Shown: piece after piece, positions 1-13,500 of the stretch
Numbering within the stretch: position 1 is the first letter of the stretch
Layout of the letters: every line of letters starts with the position of its first letter
NCBI GenBank assembly: GCA_050084515.1
Contig: CM114275.1
Coordinates: forward strand, 6,510,001-6,574,000
Source of the DNA: Blasia pusilla
Taxonomy: Eukaryota > Marchantiophyta > Marchantiopsida > Blasiales
DNA length: 64,000 nt
Reading direction: 5' to 3'
Program-made: the position numbers and the translations under genes
Notes under the pieces: generated by a model
The model's input: only the letters and a program-made list of their open reading frames with translations
What the model was told of the DNA's origin: nothing
Databases searched by the model: none

Positions 1-11
1 TCAAACTTTCA

Positions 12-69
<58 letters not shown>

Positions 70-2560
70 AGGTTTTAAGGTATTCATCTTAGGCTCAACA
101 TTTCAAGTGACTCTTAATTTCCCTCATTCACTCCTAGTGTCTATAAGTAAAATAGCCATCGTCATCATAGATGGTGATATGTTCTTAAATTCAAAATGAA
201 AAGAGTGAAAATTGGAGGAAATTAAAATCTAATTTTTTCAAGAAAAAATTTCTATAAACTAACTTCATCATATGTAAACACATATGGTAATCCAAATGAC
301 ATGTTCTTAAACTCTAAAAGATAGAGTGAAAATTAAAGGAAATTAAAATCCTACTTTTCTTCAAGAATAGAGTTGAATAAACTAACATCATGATCCTCAT
401 TATATGTCATTTTTTAAAGTTTTTTAAGTTCATAAAGAGTCATGTAATCTACATATTATGTGACAAGGATAATCCAAAATGATATGATCTTATAGAATTT
501 TTTACACTGGATCTCCATTTAAATTATTATCTTGTGTTTCTAGTGGTAATTGCTATATTATTTTTAGTTGCAATTATATTAAGCAAGCTAAGTTTATGTT
601 TTTAGAATTATAACAATATTATTAACCATATCCTTTAGGTTTCAATTTGGAAATTTTTCTGTATATATTATCATCTTAGTTTTTTTATCTTGATCTAAAA
701 GCAACCATGTGTAAAGGTTTTTTGCTAATTTCTTTGGTAATGCTAGCAATGGATTTGTATTTGTGTTCCCAAAAACCAAAAAAAAGGTTTACATGGATAG
801 ATTATAAGCTATATTTCCTCATTTACTAAAATTTGGAGATTCAATTCTTCTATGTAAGAATTACATTTCTTAGAGAGAAAAATAATTCAAAAGATTTATT
901 CTCATTTTTCAAGTCTTTTTAGTCCACCAAAATAGAGCTTTTATCTTCATTTGTAATAGACTTATAAGCTAATAAAAATATTCTTAATAGTTATTATAAT
1001 TATTTTTTATTTATTTAGATATCATAAAAAATCAATTTCAAAATTTTAGAAAAATTTTTAAAATTTTAGGTAGTGGAAAATTTATAAATTTATTTACAAC
1101 CATTGGTCCATTACCCATTCGTAATTTGACATTTTTTTCTTTGCCCTTTGGTTCCATAATAAGAGATTTATATTCATGAAGGCTCACTTAAACTCCATCC
1201 CATATTTTATTATTCATAAATACTTTTATCTTGCTTATCTTGAGACATGAAATTTCCATGCAAAATGGTTAAATCATGAAATCCTCGTCATTAGCTAATT
1301 TAGTTTTAAAATTTTATATGTGGCAATATAGATTTCATCTGTGGATAGAAATATCACTTCTCAAGAAAAAATGGTTCTATGGTAAACTCATTTTTTTAAA
1401 ATTTCAACTTAATCTATTTCATTATGGATTGAATAAAAAAGGAAATTTACTTGTAATTTCATAAGAGTTATAACTTTGATGCCTCGTATCAATGGATAAA
1501 ATCCAAAAAAAAGTGGTATCAAAGATGGAACATTATAAAATTGCAAAGTTAATGAACGTATCTTTGATATGGCCATGACAATCATCATGATTCCAATAAT
1601 TTACCATCATTTTCTCTATTTCTTTGGATATTTTATCGGGAAATTTTTTTGATAAGTGGGAATTATGTAATTTTTAACTTAAAGAAAACCCTCAGATCCT
1701 TATCAAATATTTGCTTTTTTTCCTTGTGATTTTAATACCATATGGAACTTATAGAAGTATGTGGTATAGGCGCAAATATAAATTGTAAAATTGAAATCAA
1801 TTTGTTCTTGTGCGTGAAAAATTACTCTATATGTAATAAATCTAGAAAATTCAGAGTGACACGATACGTATGTGCATTCTCAATATATTTTTTTATACAA
1901 TTTTAACATGTATAAAACTTGATATATAAGAATGCATTATTATTTTGGTTCTTCAACTATTGGACTACTGGAGAAATTTGGGATTTTTAAAATCTTTATC
2001 CAATTTTATAAATAGAAAGTAAGGTGAAATTATCCTAATAATTTTCAAATCTATAAACCATCCACATCATAAAATTATGACTCATCCATCATATGAGTCG
2101 GAACGATCTATGTAAACTTCTCCTCAAACAAGTAGATCGTCAATATTGTTGGTACGAAAAAAGAATTAGATGGTGGTGCATGTATGGATATGAAATTTCA
2201 AAAAACTACTTCCATTTGATAAATCTATACGCTAATTGGATGATGCAATTTTTCGCAAGTTCTCCTCCATTCAACACACGTGTCATTAATTTTGTTTCAA
2301 AAGAACTTTTGTCATCGGAAATGGGGCAAAAGTGGGTCATACCGAGAGGAATTGGTAAGGAAAATGAATACTTCAACTGGGACCCAAGATTGAGGTGCTA
2401 ACTAGTGATGTTCATATGATTATGACATAAATATCCTAAGAAAAAAGGGGGATTAAATCCAAATGTAATAGTGGTATTGAAACCTTCTCTTCAATTTCCT
2501 TTCTAGAGAAGAGAATGATTTTCGTTGGAAAAAAAGAAAAAAGAAGAAGTTAGAGCGTGC
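1..2560. other. AT-rich intergenic DNA, no gene recognised
   Basis: About 2.5 kb of AT-rich sequence. Open frames here are short (up to about 100 codons) and match no family I recognise. Apart from the AT microsatellite at its left edge, no TIR, LTR or RNA gene could be supported. It is probably decayed transposon-derived DNA (inference). Confidence 0.6.
15..63. repeat. (AT)n microsatellite
   Basis: About 24 uninterrupted AT dinucleotides at the left edge of the window. Confidence 0.97.
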
Positions 2561-3139
2561 CTTTCTTTATTCATTTAACAACAATTCCTAACGAGTCTTT
2601 GACCCACAAGAAAGTTCTACAAATATTTCATTTTATTAATAAAGGAACTCCTGAGCTCTTGCAGGAAGGGAGCCACCTTTCTAGAAGAACCATAGAGGAG
2701 AAAGCGACGCACGGATTTAGTTTAGGGAAGCCCCGTACAGTGGCTTTTGAGACGCGCCTGCTCACATCTTGGTCTTAATGATGGCCATGCACGCAGTTGG
2801 ATGGATGGAATGGGAATAATTTCGCTCCTACCCTTTACAAGGCCAGGAGGGTTTATTATTATTATTATTCCGAACTGTCCTTGACGTGGGATGCTTTGCG
2901 GGCGGACGGACGGGACATTCCGTGGAGAGAATCTCTTGCGCAGAACGGAACAACAAACAACCACTTCATCTCACGTTCCGCCAGAGAGGACAAAACGGAG
3001 AATCTACGGGCCCACGTTTGAGTTTACGGGTTATTCTTCATTCTTCAGATAAAGTAAATAGACGAAGGAAGGCCGAGGCTAACGGATTCTCATCCGTCCA
3101 AGGTGACCTGACTCACCGGTAGCGGAGCTTAGCGCTAAG

Positions 3140-3805
3140 CACAGATTCATATGATCACGAAGAGCTGAAGGTCTTGGGATGCGGTGAAGGGTGAGGGTGA
3201 GGGAGTGCGAGAGTTAAGGCTCGATTAGGGATGAATTACCGAAGCATGGGATTAGCGGGGATTAATAATCATTTCTCCGCCTTGTACGCGCGGTGAGGAA
3301 ACTTAATCATGACGAGTTGTCGTTGTTCGGGATGCGGTGGAGTGCAAGAAAGGACCCAGTGAGAGGATTAATTAATTAATTAATCAATCAATCAATCAAT
3401 TCCTAAGAGCCAAGGGATTATGACCATTCCGTCCGTCCGTCCGTCGCCGTCGTCGCATCCACTAGAACTTGGACTCTTCGTTCGTTCTCGGTCGACCTTC
3501 GCCATGGCGAGTGATAGAGCGTAAGTAAGTACCGAGTTAAGGAAGCCTTGATTACCGTATGCTCGAGCTACTTACCTTACGCATGGGATCGATTAATGGG
3601 TTGGCCCTTTGATACGCGTCATGGGAAAATTCGATCCGAAGAGCTGAAGTTCTTCTTGGGATGCGATAAAGTGTAAAGAAAGGGTAATGAGTAAGGAGCG
3701 AGTAAAGGACACGGCTGATTATGGACGAGTTAGCTTAAGCTGCTGAGCGCGGCGTAGGAGTAATCATTGCGACGTTTGGCCCTTTGATTCGCGTGTTGGG
3801 AAAAA
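3140..3805. repeat. Degenerate local repeats
   Basis: GAAGAGCTGAAG followed by TTGGGATGCG occurs at 3159 and again at 3638, each trailed by a purine-rich AAGGGT/GAGTAAGG stretch. A third, weaker match (CGGGATGCGGT) lies near 3327. A second pair, GGCCCTTTGAT(A/T)CGCGT followed by TGGGAAAA, occurs at about 3603 and 3778. The copies are diverged and unevenly spaced, consistent with an old duplicated segment. Confidence 0.55.
3367..3401. repeat. (ATTA)n/(ATCA)n microsatellite
   Basis: Tandem tetranucleotides change from ATTA to ATCA units partway through. A short (GTCC)n run follows at about 3430. Confidence 0.9.
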
Positions 3806-4460
3806 GAGCTCACTCACATGATCACATCGTATACAAGTCACAAGTGTGCCTATATGAGGTGGTACGATATCCTTCTCATCTCGGGGTCGTGATGAGTAAG
3901 GACCGACTTTCAACTTCCGTTGTGAAACACGAGTCAAAAGAATCAAACTTGATTTTCATTGATTGACATCAATAGATCTCGTCACGTAGTATGGGCCCCT
4001 CCCCAATGAACCCATGATCCCTCCGCAGAGAGAAAACGAAACGAAAGGCTCCATATTCCTCCCACGCGACGACAACATTACCACCACTAATCCGTATCCC
4101 ATCCATCTCTTCCATGATTTCGAGGCTGCCCACACCGAGAGGAAACTGCGAATCCAAACCCCAAGAAGCGAGAACCTCCACATCATCCAACCGACTAGTC
4201 CGTCCATCCACTCGTGCATCCGTTGGTTCGGTGCTTACGCTAAGCTGAGCCTCCCGAAGTTGGAAATGGTTTTTTCCGAATTAGCGGGACAAACCATTTC
4301 CAAGTCTGGGGTGAGTGACAACAATGCGCTTGATGGTGGTGTTGGTGGTATATGTACATACGTGGGCAAGTGCATCGTTTCACAGTCATGTGGTATTTTC
4401 GTGTCTGAAAACTCCTGCTTCCGAATCCTTGACCACTCTCTCAGCAAGTTTATGTCCCCT

Positions 4461-4500
4461 CCTCCCCTTCCTCCTCCTCCTCCTCCTCCTCCTCCTCCAC
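4461..4500. repeat. (TCC)n microsatellite
   Basis: A pyrimidine-only TCC trinucleotide run. It generates long proline/leucine or arginine open frames on both strands, which I do not regard as genes. Confidence 0.9.
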
Positions 4501-5695
4501 CTCATCCTATCTCCAGCTCGAATCCAACCCAATGCGATTCGATCGAAATCGATCGACCGAAAGTTTGCTTTTATCATTTCCTCATATGGAGTAAACCGAC
4601 TCCGGGCTCCCTCGAATCGTATTCCAAGAGGAGATAGAGCGGACAGCAAACTGGTGAAGAATGGTGAGTGTGTGTGCGGTGGTGGTGGTGGTGTTTGTTT
4701 GTGCCACCCCAAAGATAGAAAGAAAAAGGAGGGCAGGGAAAGAAAGAAAGCATCACTACGTCTCCAGAACGATAGACGTGGTAAGGAGAATGTAGTATTA
4801 TTGTTGCATTGACTCATGCAGGAAAGGGTATGAGGGGAGGGCGGCGAGGGGCAAGAGGCGGTGCTCGTAACATGGGGATGGTGAATGTCGGTTGCTCGCC
4901 ATGCAGTCAGTAGTTAGTGAGGGAGTGCGAGAGAGGTGGAGGAGAGAGAGTGACTTTAAACTCGAAAACGGTGTGTTGGGGGGTGGGGAGAGAGCGAGGG
5001 AGAAAAAGGAATGTTCCTACTCTTTGGGCTGAGCTAAGCTCAGTCAAGCACACGTGAGCGGTCTTTCCTTGGGGAGGGCAGGACAACCAGCGAACCAACC
5101 ACCGCAGTCCATATGTTCTTTCCGAGGCTCGGACACTGTTTTTTAAATCCCTCGGTTGTTTTCTTACCGAGCAGCGGTACTTTCATTCAGGTTTTAAAAT
5201 TTTGATCAATCCCGTATCCCTACGGAGTTTCGTCGTGTCCAGTTTTTTTCGTGTGGGCAAGAACTCTGTCCAGCGGATCATAAACCTCTCTCGGTTCTTT
5301 CCGTCCAGTAAATAATGATTACTTTGAGGTGGCCATTATGACTCACGGTTCCAACAGTGCCATGGTGGGGACGTCAGTGCTGACCGGAGCTTGCACTCGC
5401 GGAATTCAAAAGAACGCCCCTTCCAAATTGGACTATTATTTAGACGGAAAAAAAAAGCGATTGAGTGGGACCCCTCAAAGTCTATTATTAGAATGCCTAA
5501 ATAAAAGATAAAAAGAAAAAAAGACTGTAAAGACAAAAGTGAAAGGCAAGGGATCGATCGTAATTCGTTTCCTCTCTCTCTCTCTCTCCCACTTTTCTTT
5601 CCTTCCTTCCCCGCTGCCGGCCGGCCGTGTCTATCAACTCGCAGCCGTTGACCCATGGCCATCATAGCAGTCATGGAGCATGGGGACATGACATG

Positions 5696-5729
5696 ATCCA
5701 TTCGCATGCATGCATGCATGCGAATGGAT
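5696..5729. repeat. 34-bp perfect palindrome with RY (CATGCATG) core
   Basis: The 17 bases at 5696-5712 are the exact reverse complement of 5713-5729. The centre is a run of CATG units, so it contains overlapping CATGCATG boxes, the RY element known as the binding site of plant B3-domain (ABI3/FUS3/LEC2-type) factors. Regulatory use is inference from the motif only. Confidence 0.8.
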
Positions 5730-6222
5730 GGTGACGTGGAGCGGGCGCGTGGTAACGGGTATCGCCCCGACCCGTCCTGCGAGCAACTCAAAGTACGCCG
5801 CGCTCTGGCAGGATTCTGAAGCAAAGAATTAAGGTACGGTTCCCATCAGGAACGCACGTTGAAGTCGTAGTCGCAGCGCGGCAGCGACTGAGCGAGATGC
5901 GCACACAAAAGGTCCATTCTGGGGCCGATTAACTAATTACGCCATCCCATAGAGGAATCGAAACCTTCCGCAAAAGGCAACCCTTCGTTCGGTTTCGCGG
6001 TTTCTCCTTCCCGGTCGAGAACTCCACTCTCGCCCTTGATCCACTGATTAATTTACGATCTTTTCTTCGCGTGGGGCTCCGCGCCTGCTGCCGATCCCCG
6101 GAATTCAGGCCGAGTCCTTAATCCACCGAGCCGGAGTTACTCTTGGACCCCACATACCAAGACCAAGCTAAGTGATTAAAACCCGGGCGAACCGCACCTC
6201 CTCGAGGAGAAACTGAGTTAGT

Positions 6223-6286
6223 ATTAAAAAACACCCCTACAGCGTGGAGGAGTATTTTCCTCCACGCGGTAGGGGTTTTTTTTAAT
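6223..6286. repeat. 29-bp inverted repeat forming a tight hairpin
   Basis: The left arm 6223-6251 pairs with the right arm 6258-6286 at 27 of 29 positions, across a 6-base loop. The outer ends are ATTAAAAAA and TTTTTTTTAAT and the inner stem is GC-rich. The loop is far smaller than in typical plant microRNA precursors, and no target-site duplication is visible beside it. It may be a folded-back miniature element or a transcriptional terminator-like structure. Confidence 0.8.
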
Positions 6287-7548
6287 CCCCTCGCCCTCCA
6301 TTCCACCCCCTATTAGGTATGTACGTCACCGCCACTACCGTCCGTCCGCCCCTCCGTCCGTTCGTTTGTCCGACATAACCGCCAATCCTATTCCACTGGG
6401 TCCCTCTCCAATTCAGGGGCATCCGAGTAAAATCCACCAGATAATATCCTGTGGTTCCGGAGTCCCGGTTGGACTGTACTGTACTGTACCTCACTGTACA
6501 GTCCTGCACTCTACTGCTACATGCGGCTCGTTTGAAGTTTGAACGAAAGGGCGAGTGTCTCTGTCTGTCCGTCTACAGCGACAGCGGCAGAGCGAGTAAT
6601 AATTAAAGTTTTATTTTTTTGGGAGTTCTGCAGGAGAATGGGGAGGGAAGAGATTGAGGGGCGGTTTTATCTGCTCGTGATTATTCCACGTCACGATATG
6701 ACGGACGGAGTCATGGACAATTTTAGAAGAACTGGGGGGTTTACAGTGCACCATTCAGGAATAGGAGGCACCATTAGCGCTCGTATCTTGCGCCCTACGC
6801 AGTCCTCAATGTCAACACCTGCTTGCTATCGGACACGTGGCGCTCTGGCCCTGGCACTGCATTTTAACCTGGGCTAGTAAGCGAGAAGTGATCACGGGTT
6901 TGTGGATAATCTTGCTTGTCAACGGTCATTAGCGGACGCAGACCGACCTTTGGGCACGGTGTCCCCAGGAACATCCACCCATGACAAAAATCGAATAAAA
7001 TAGGGAAACACGAAAAGACGAAGTAGGGGAGGGAGGGATCATCGGATGACTTTGTCGCACACAAGTTGGCGGGGGGGGTTTGTCCTTAGTGCAGGAATTC
7101 ACGGACGGGTGGAATTTTGTGAGTAAATGAAAGCAGGTACGGTGATATAAAATACTCATCATAGCAACGACTTGGAGAGTACAGGTAAAGTTTGTCAGCG
7201 AAGCGATGACTGGGTGACCGGATCTATTACGAAACGCGCAATCGAGCGAGTGTTATAGCGACCAGTTACGGGGACACGTGCGGGCGCGGGAGGCGGCTGC
7301 CCGTGAATGGGAAAGGCACAACAGGTATCAGAAACATTTGTCGTTTCTGTCCCATGTAGGGCGGCAGGTCCGGGGCCCCTGCGACCGGGACGGGTGACTT
7401 CGCCTTTTTCTCCGCCGGCCACGGTAGGCCCGAGCCTTCATGCGCTGCCTCTCCCGTGTACCCATTCGCCCTTCCCAGTGGGCCCTTCCGAAGGGCCCCA
7501 TCCCCTCAACAGAAGCCGAACATAGGACGAGGGATAAAGGGCCGGGCC

Positions 7549-7550
<2 letters not shown>

Positions 7551-7581
<31 letters not shown>

Positions 7582-7582
7582 C
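7551..7582. repeat. (AGGC)n microsatellite
   Basis: Eight tandem AGGC tetranucleotides inside a GC-rich tract. Confidence 0.95.
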
Positions 7583-8230
7583 CCGGCTTTGTCTTGTCAG
7601 AACTCCTCGAAAATCCCCCAACGTTCGCGGGCGGGCACGCAGGCAGGTAGGAACCGGAACCGGAAGGATTACCCCCCACCCGGAACGGCCCTCGGTGTCC
7701 TGGGAAAACAAGCTAGAATGGTGTCCGTAGAACTCCCTCCCTTGTATGCGAAGCGCAGCCACAAAACGGTTACTGCGAGCTGAGGCGAACCCCATTGCTT
7801 CGTCCCAACCCTTTGCCGCTGTCGGAAGTTAGGCCACGCCCATTGGCCTAGCTCGGATTTGGCGGACTTCCGTCACTGTACCCCACTTTTGGATCCTTTG
7901 TCAACTTGGCTCCTCTCGCCCGTACGTACTAGCCGTCACATCCATTCGTGGACGGACGAACGAACGGACGGCCGCACGCCAGCGAAACCGGCAGCCGGCT
8001 CCGGAAACCGCCCGACAGACGAAAATCCCCGAGGCCGATCGTCCCATCCGATTTCAAATCACAATCTTTGTTTCTTTTGTACGCACGCGCTGTGCCCGTC
8101 TTCTTCCTCATCGCATCCATCTCTGTTGTACAGCGCGCTGCCACCTGTCCATACGAAGACCTCCTTACTTTCTCCGTCGCCGCTTTGCGGATTCGCCATT
8201 TGACGACCATTTATCCACCCGTCCTTATGC

Positions 8231-10087
8231 ATGCTCTAAACTCAAAATCCTCGTGCCCAAAACTTGTCATGCTACCTCTTGGTAATAAAAATATGGTTAA
8301 GGAGAATTACGAAATTATCCTATCTTTGAACTTTTTTAAAAGAGGGCTACAGTATTGTCGTTTCGAGAATGGTCTTGAAATCACACGAGGGAAACTTCTT
8401 GCAACATGAAAGTTTTTCTTTTCCCCATGGAATTGAAGCCTTCTACTATTATGATGCAATTATATTGTATGTCCTCTTTCTTGTTGGGAGATTAATAATC
8501 ATGTTTGATGTGCATCTCATGGGTATCTATGCACTTGTCTATCTTTCGATTTCTATTTGAAATTTTATTGAACAAACATTGAGCATTCTCCTTCTCGCAT
8601 CATCTATACCATAAGGTTTTCTTGGAAGTTCACACTCGCTAAAACAAATGAACCTTCTAAGAGAAGAAATGGTTATTTAACGGGGTCTTCTGCAAATCCG
8701 CCCCAATATAACACGGATGGGCAACAAAGTACTTGTGGAATAAAATGTTGCTCTCCCCCCTATCTTCGATGCAAAAGAGCAAACTAGAAAGGTCTAGGAG
8801 ACAAAAGAACCCAAATTAGTAAACACCCTCCCATAATAGTAGATAGTAGAGTGGCATGTCTTTGTGATGTATGGTATTATGTCATGAATATACTTGATCA
8901 TGCTCCTTTAGCAAAAAAGGGGGGAAAATACATACATTTGCTAGTTACTTAAGTCCATGGGCCTTATCAAGCAAATCCTTTGTAGTATACCTCTCATCTC
9001 ATGTTTTCATGCCCCTTTCACATCCATTTCAACGAAGGTACTTCTTATTGGATGCTTTATGTTCGCTTATCTTATCTCATCTTTCCATCCTTCCCATGGC
9101 CATTGGCCACCCATCCGAAAAAGTTTAGTATGTCATAGAGAGGCAAGTTCCAAAAATCATCCAAACTTCTAACAATATAGGGTGACATTTTGAAAGCACG
9201 GGGATGTGAGAGTTTTCATTTTACCAAATTCCTTTGTCTAAAGATGAATGTAGAGGAAAATATAAGAGGTGAGCTTTTCTAAGGCGCATGCCTATCAATT
9301 TTGAAAATTTCCCTCTCGGGATGGGAAATTATGAATCTTTAAGTTGAATTCATGATTTTCTTTTTTTTTAAATTAAGACATTCTTATTCATCTTAAAACC
9401 ACATTCAATTTAATACTAGATAACCATACTACAATGAAATTTTCACATATTTCGAGTTAATATGAAATATTTCAAATAATTGATATTCCTCAAAGAAGTT
9501 GTATTTTAGATTATGGCATAATTGAGTATTATGCTCATGCTATAAACGAGGTAAGGGTATTTTGTTTTAGTACTTTGTCCATCTGAATTTTCCATTTTGA
9601 ATGCTTTAGATATAGGAAGATAATTAGTGACGAATACTAACCCCAAATATGTGGAGAGTTAAGAAACACTTATCTTTTAGTTGGATTTTTTGATTGCTTA
9701 TACCTACACATAAGTAATAAATTTATGCAAAGGCTCATATCGTGCATATGGATTTTTCATCTGAGACATTTCAATTGAAAGTGGGAAAGAATCCGCCAAT
9801 TCGAATGCTATAAATGCCAAAGTTATAGTGATGTCATAAGGTAATAAATATGATTTGAGCCTCCATTTCTACAAGAAGTTTTTATCAATCTCTTTTGGGG
9901 TATTGTTTGACCTCGTTTAATACGAGTGATCAAAGACTAAGCAGTAAGATATTTATTGAAGGGAAGAAGGGAATAAATAGGAAATGAAATTGGATTGAAA
10001 GCAAATATCCAACTTAGCCTTACCATCACCAAGTTTGTTTGAATAAATAATGGGTGATTGCGGGAAGAATCATCACTTATAATTATG
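8231..10087. other. AT-rich intergenic DNA, nothing recognised
   Basis: No open frame above about 70 codons resembles a protein family, and no terminal repeats were seen. Confidence 0.6.
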
Positions 10088-10510
10088 CAAGGTTGCATAT
10101 AGACAAAGTTTGTATCTGCGGACTTATGTTCATCCCTAGGACGGACATGTCCAAAGAGGCTTGGGTTCCTGCCACGCGCACATGGGCCTACTCCACCCGC
10201 AATGTAAACCCAGGCTTGGCCAGCTCGCACCCCATGATTCACAAAAATATACAAGTTCATCTCTAGGACGGATATGGACGGACAGGTCTGGACATGTATT
10301 GCAAGAGGTAGAACCCACACTTATAGCTCATGGTCGAAGGTAGGGCACACGCAGGCGAGGCAAAAAGGGAGGAGGTCTGAGAGGCAGTGGATATGGGAGG
10401 AGAAAGAAATAAGAAAGTGTGAATCATAGAGGGACGTGGGCGATGAGAAAGAAGAGGTAAGTGGGGCCCACATGGACAAGTCCTTCCATAGGACAGACAT
10501 CAATGTCAAA
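10088..10510. mobile_element. Non-autonomous hAT-like element, incomplete or composite
   Basis: It starts with CAAGGTTGCATA followed by the family's AGACAAAGT and CGGACATGTCC modules, as in the better-delimited copies at 17685, 20889 and 36961. The right half (10290-10500), with its CCCACACTTATAG(C/T)TCATGG block and a purine-rich GAGAAAGAAG stretch, matches the interior of the copy at 33533-33860. No clear right-hand inverted end or target duplication is visible, so this copy is truncated or made of two joined fragments. It encodes no transposase. Confidence 0.6.
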
Positions 10511-13500
10511 CAACTTCTTCAAAAATCAATGTAGTCATAAGATGGGATAAAATTCAGATTTTTTGACCACTATTTGAAATTTTATACAAACTCAATTTCA
10601 AATTTCAAAGAATAAATTTCCTCTGAGTCTATCATAAAGAAAGATCTCTATTTAGTCACTACAAACCTTCTTTTATTTTCAAAACTATACTATAATTATA
10701 TTTCTTCTTCTAAAAGGAATAATTTTAAATCCATTGTAGATGCAAATAGAATCATAGAAAGTATATGAATTTCCCATAATATGTCAAAATGCTGAATTGT
10801 ATGGAGAGTGTCCCAATTTATACACTACATTCAATTTTTTTACTCAAAATTCTACTTATATGAAACCTTCATATTTGTCACACACAGCATTATAAATCTT
10901 GTATGTGTAAGAATAAAGAATACTAAATGAGTGTCATTGATTATTTTCTTCACGTCAAAATTAGTTTTATGATGTATTTTTTATAGTTTTTCTTCGCTAA
11001 TTATCATATTTTTAGTTAGTATTTATTGGAATCTATTTTGGTTATAATGAATTATTATGAAAGGTTCAAGGTCTTCATGCCAAAATTTCCAAAAAATGAA
11101 ACATCTATGGCAACCCGAAAACACATTGTAATGTTCATCATCCTCACAATACCCCAACTCTCACTTTTCGCCTCCAAATTACTAATGCCTACTTTCAACA
11201 AACTTATACCATCCATTATCCTTAATGAAAATTTACCGTCAGTCGAGCATTTGACATCCACTTTTGAAACGCTGTTTGAGCCTTTGATCCCCTAGCACCC
11301 TTGGCTAGCACATTTTAGGCACCCAACATCCTCTTTTCACCACCCTTCTAATATCCCGTATGAGCATCTAGTGCCCCTAAAATCCACATGCCACCCTTTT
11401 TTGCTTCCTTATCATAAACATAATGACCATTTGGCATCCAATTTTGGTGTCTTGATTGCCATGTAATGCTTGATTGGTGCTCAAAATTTTGTATATGTTT
11501 CGAAATTATATGGAAATTTGGTGTCTTAGTTCCTACTTACGTTTTTTTAGCATCTTGTATATGGGCCAATAAACTAGTTTCTTTGAAAATAGTCTATGAG
11601 GATAAGTCTTAAAGCATGCTTTTCTAAAAATAAAAATAACACACATCCCTCCTCTGTACAAATAGATTAGTCTCTCTCATATGATTATTGCATCTCTTTC
11701 AAAAGCGAATCTTATTCTATTTATACCTAGCTTTGCAAATCACCATTATGTCTCTCTAATGCAATATGTGCACACATGAGAATATTCTCAAATATGGATA
11801 TTCTATAGATATGGTGAGAAGCATATATGAGTACAAAACTAAAGAAAAGCACTATGTATGGATTATTCTTATGAATTCCATACATATGTGAAAGAAACTA
11901 TTCTTGGATCAATCAAACTGTTAATTAAAATTTTCAAACCTAAATAGTAAAATTTAATAATAGATAATATTAAATCAAAACCTCTCATCTTTAAGCAATT
12001 AGACGGTTTTTAATATAAGAATAAATTTTTTTCTTGTATATCTATTTTCGTCTCTTTGTGACGTGTTGAAGAAAATTGAGGGTGATACTAATGTATGAAG
12101 GAAACGCAACAATCTAGGTAACAATAAAATAGATGTATTTTACTATTATATTCAGATATTTTTTTAATGTGGATAAGATAAATCTTAAAGGGTTATCCTT
12201 TCACACTTTAAGCTTTTAATTGTCGTTGGTTATTTCTCTCTTATATTTTAGGTCTTTTGTTATGGGATTATTATGTTTCGGTCCTTCTTCTAGTTTAAGG
12301 TAGAAGAAATCTCATCTTTTAATTGTCATTTGGGTTAAAAGATAAAATTAGTAAAGAATTATTAGATATATATTATATTATAAATGATAAAAATTAAGTG
12401 GATTTTTGTAGTTACCTACGATTTTTTTTCTATATTCATTTTATATGAAGAATTGTATTGATAAAAAAGTTTATCTCTTAGATTTTGTTTCACTAGTTAT
12501 TTTCCAAATTTATTTAGGAAATGGACAACTTTGTGGTTAATTTATGAGCTTCAGATCAATTAGAGAGTTAATATCTGTTCATACTCTTTAGCGGAAGTTA
12601 AGTGACATCATCCCTATATTTCCGTTCAATGGATAATTATCATTCATTTTGAGGAAACTTCTTGAATAGAATGCAAAAATAAAAAAAGTAGCTGAAGTCA
12701 TTGGATATATCCACTTTATGTTGTCATTTTATTAAGAGGCATTTTCTTGAATTTATATAGAATAACGCATTTTCCTTCATTGCATAGTCTAATTTTAATA
12801 GTTGGATGAAACATGTCACATCTGTCTATTGAAAAAAAAAAATCTCGTGACATGAAAATTTTTGCTAAGTATATAAACAAAACCACATCTTCTAATCAAA
12901 ACTAAAGTGGTAACTTTTTTCACTAAAGAATGAATTGGTTAGTATTCGTCGCTTGCATTTTCTAGTAAGTTGAAGTCTAGAAAAATGCAAGAGATGTTAA
13001 GTCTAGAAAATGCATGGAAGACATGTTTGGAATTATTAAATTATTCATGTTTGTACATCCCATATCAAATTCCAATTTGTGATAGATGTACATAGGACCA
13101 AAAATATATTCTTTTTTTTTATATAAATTCCCTAACAAAATTTTCCAATCAAGCTTTATTCTCAAAACTTTCTCCATAAATTCAATAGCAACAAATTTTG
13201 CCAAATGTTTTTGGTTTATTTTCCGCCATTAAAACTCCATATAAATATTTTCCTGTAAGACATGTTCATTGCTATTTTTGTCATGTATTTTTTTGTTCCC
13301 TCTATTTACAGACTTTGGAATTATTTCCTATCATTCAAATATTTTTCATATTTCTCAAAATATTAATTCCGTAAGTAAAAAATTATTATTAAATGTATTT
13401 ATGAGAAAAAATGATATGCGTATTTAAAGTATCTTTTATAAGAATACGATTTCTTTGGACTTAAAACTATTAGACATATTTTAGTAGAATTTAAATGATG

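Larger units (their letters stand above)
2560..8230. other. GC-richer island without recognisable coding sequence
   Basis: Base composition rises sharply around 2650 and falls again around 8230, as it does around the IDD gene at 23-32 kb. Open frames reach 150-200 codons but are low in complexity and exist in several frames on both strands over the same bases, as expected from GC-rich non-coding DNA. The island holds microsatellites, a 34-bp perfect palindrome and a 29-bp-stem hairpin, listed separately. It could be the flank or leader of a gene lacking recognisable exons, a non-coding RNA locus, or an old regulatory region. None of these can be decided from the sequence. Confidence 0.5.

Noticed and set aside
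1511-1527. LTR-retrotransposon primer-binding site (TGGTATCAAAG)
   Set aside because: Only a partial match to the tRNA-Met complement, with no LTR or coding relic nearby.
4014-4817. Overlapping frames of 143-207 codons on both strands
   Set aside because: Driven by the TCC microsatellite and GC-rich flanks; no domain and no splice context.
6223-6286. microRNA precursor
   Set aside because: The six-base loop and nearly perfect 29-bp stem do not fit a plant pre-miRNA, and no known mature sequence was recognised.
7328-7795. 155-codon minus-strand frame
   Set aside because: Crosses the AGGC microsatellite; equally long frames exist on the other strand.
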